Source: Blastococcus sp. LR1 (GTDB lineage Bacteria > Actinomycetota > Actinomycetes > Mycobacteriales > Geodermatophilaceae). Taken from it: a stretch of DNA of 64,000 nucleotides. Of this stretch, positions 63,160 to 64,000 are shown piece after piece. Both the position numbers and the translations under genes were made by a program. Where the stretch lies: positions 62,001 through 126,000 of the forward strand of contig NZ_JAIUJY010000003.1 of assembly GCF_020166105.1 (NCBI RefSeq). Reading direction: 5' to 3'. How positions within the stretch are numbered: the stretch's first letter is position 1; each line of letters begins with the position of its first letter. The notes under the pieces were generated by a model. That model was not told where the DNA came from and searched no databases. It saw nothing but the letters and a program-made list of their open reading frames with translations.

Positions 63160-64000
63160 TCAGCCCAGCCGGTCGGCCAGCAGCTCGGCCAGGTGCTGAC
63201 CGCGGCGGTCGGCGAGCTGGTCGAGCTGGGTGCGGCAGGAGAACCCGTCGGCAAGAACCACGGCGTCGGCCGGCAGGTCCTTCACCGCCGGGAGCAACTG
63301 CTGCTCCGCGATGGTCACCGAGACGTCGTGGTGGCCCTTCTCCACGCCCCAGTTGCCCGCCAGCCCGCAGCAGCCGCCGAGCCGGGTCACCGTGGCGCCC
63401 GCCTTCTTCAGCAGCGCGGCGTCGGCCGACCAGCCGAGCACCGAGGTGTGGTGGCAGTGCGGCTGGGCGACGATCTCGACGCCGTCCAGCGACGGCGGCT
63501 GCCAGTCCGGGGTCTCCGCCAGCAGCTCGGCCAGGGTCCTCGTGGCGCCGGCGACCCGCTCCGCGGCCTCCCCGCCCACCAGCTCCAGGGACTCGCTGCG
63601 CAGCGCGGCGGTGCAGGAGGGCTCGACGCCGACGATCGGGATGCCGGCGTCGGCCAGCGGCAGGAGCGTGTCGATGGTGTGCGCGAGGGTCTTGCGGGCG
63701 GTGTCGAGCTGACCGGTGGTGATCCAGGTGAGCCCGCAGCAGGTGTCGGCGCCGGGCACCTGCACCCGGTAGCCGGCCGACTCGAGCACCCGGGCGACGG
63801 CGTGCGCGACCTCGGGGGCGAAGTGGTCGGTGAAGGAGTCCACCCACAGCGCCACCGGAGTGCCGCCCTCGGGGCCGACATGGCCGTGCCGGCCCTGAGC
63901 GGCCCACTCGTCGCGGAAGGTGCGGCGGGCGAAGGGCGGCACCTCCCGGCGCTGGTCCATGCCCGAGCCCCACTTGGCCATCCGCCCACCGAGACGCGAG
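63160..64000 (-). CDS. C-terminal part of a FAD/Fe-S oxidoreductase with CCG domains (D-lactate dehydrogenase-like)
   Basis: The frame is open at the right edge, so only about 280 C-terminal residues are visible; codons upstream of the ATG at 63981 encode SRLGGR without a stop, and that ATG is probably internal. Two cysteine-rich CCG domains are seen: DTCCGLTWITTGQ and, after QPHCHHTSVLGWSA, the second LGGCCGLAGNWGVEKG. Such domains coordinate Fe-S clusters in FAD-linked lactate or glycolate oxidases of about 950 residues. The substrate lies in the missing part, so the name is provisional. Confidence 0.75.
   Translation of the reverse strand, partial: SRLGGRMAKWGSGMDQRREVPPFARRTFRDEWAAQGRHGHVGPEGGTPVALWVDSFTDHFAPEVAHAVARVLESAGYRVQVPGADTCCGLTWITTGQLDTARKTLAHTIDTLLPLADAGIPIVGVEPSCTAALRSESLELVGGEAAERVAGATRTLAELLAETPDWQPPSLDGVEIVAQPHCHHTSVLGWSADAALLKKAGATVTRLGGCCGLAGNWGVEKGHHDVSVTIAEQQLLPAVKDLPADAVVLADGFSCRTQLDQLADRRGQHLAELLADRLG

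Overview
The window is a single high-GC actinobacterial chromosomal segment, most like Geodermatophilaceae (Blastococcus, Modestobacter, Geodermatophilus); that placement is inferred. The evidence is very high third-position GC, many GTG starts, ATGA and GTGA start-stop overlaps, the fabG-fabI-ferrochelatase order also found in mycobacteria, a SigF/RsbW stress module, an Rpf-type resuscitation factor, a DUF222 HNH nuclease, a Ku/split-LigD end-joining operon and several leaderless-looking genes. No rRNA, tRNA, CRISPR array, intact insertion sequence or prophage was seen.

Left part (1-11.6 kb): after a truncated DUF2235 hydrolase comes the most coherent accessory block. A MarR regulator (1159-1626) is divergent from crotonase, acetoacetyl-CoA-synthetase-like, 3-hydroxyacyl-CoA dehydrogenase, acyl-CoA ligase and amidohydrolase genes, followed by a NitT/TauT-type ABC importer. 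Perfect 21-bp palindromes with the same core lie before the catabolic genes (1702-1722) and before the importer (7950-7970), so one regulator probably controls uptake and CoA-dependent catabolism of one carboxylic acid. The enzyme set resembles beta-oxidation-like hydroxycinnamate (phenylpropanoid) catabolism.

Middle-left (11.6-31 kb): a small HTH protein with a repeat-rich N-terminus, a decayed MFS pump, an SNF2-family helicase, a MOSC protein, a type I DAHP synthase, DoxX-like and acyl-CoA dehydrogenase genes, an Rpf, a diiron N-oxygenase-like protein with its probable ferredoxin/flavin reductase, a crotonase, a DCC protein, fabG-fabI-ferrochelatase, a hemerythrin-like protein between two related long palindromes, and argG behind a tandem ARG-box-like operator.

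Middle-right (31-48 kb): NfeD plus SPFH protein; rsbW-sigF behind a SigF-type promoter and divergent from a phosphatase-kinase-STAS fusion; topoisomerase IB; a free STAS protein; ku-ligase-polymerase; a DUF222 HNH nuclease behind a LexA box; purU; and fur-catalase behind a Fur-like box. This stretch is rich in stress and DNA-repair functions, which fits a desiccation- and radiation-exposed soil or stone actinobacterium.

Right part (48-64 kb): an aromatic-acid-type MFS transporter, a PAC2 protein, two AI-2E-family permeases, a SatD-like/HTH pair, small conserved proteins, a dienelactone hydrolase, an ankyrin protein, a broken P-loop kinase, SDR and crotonase genes, a TetR/MFS efflux pair with double operators, an SGNH hydrolase whose start codon lies in a terminator arm, a KhtTU-like K+/H+ antiporter preceded by short repeats, and the truncated C-terminal part of a likely FAD/Fe-S oxidoreductase.
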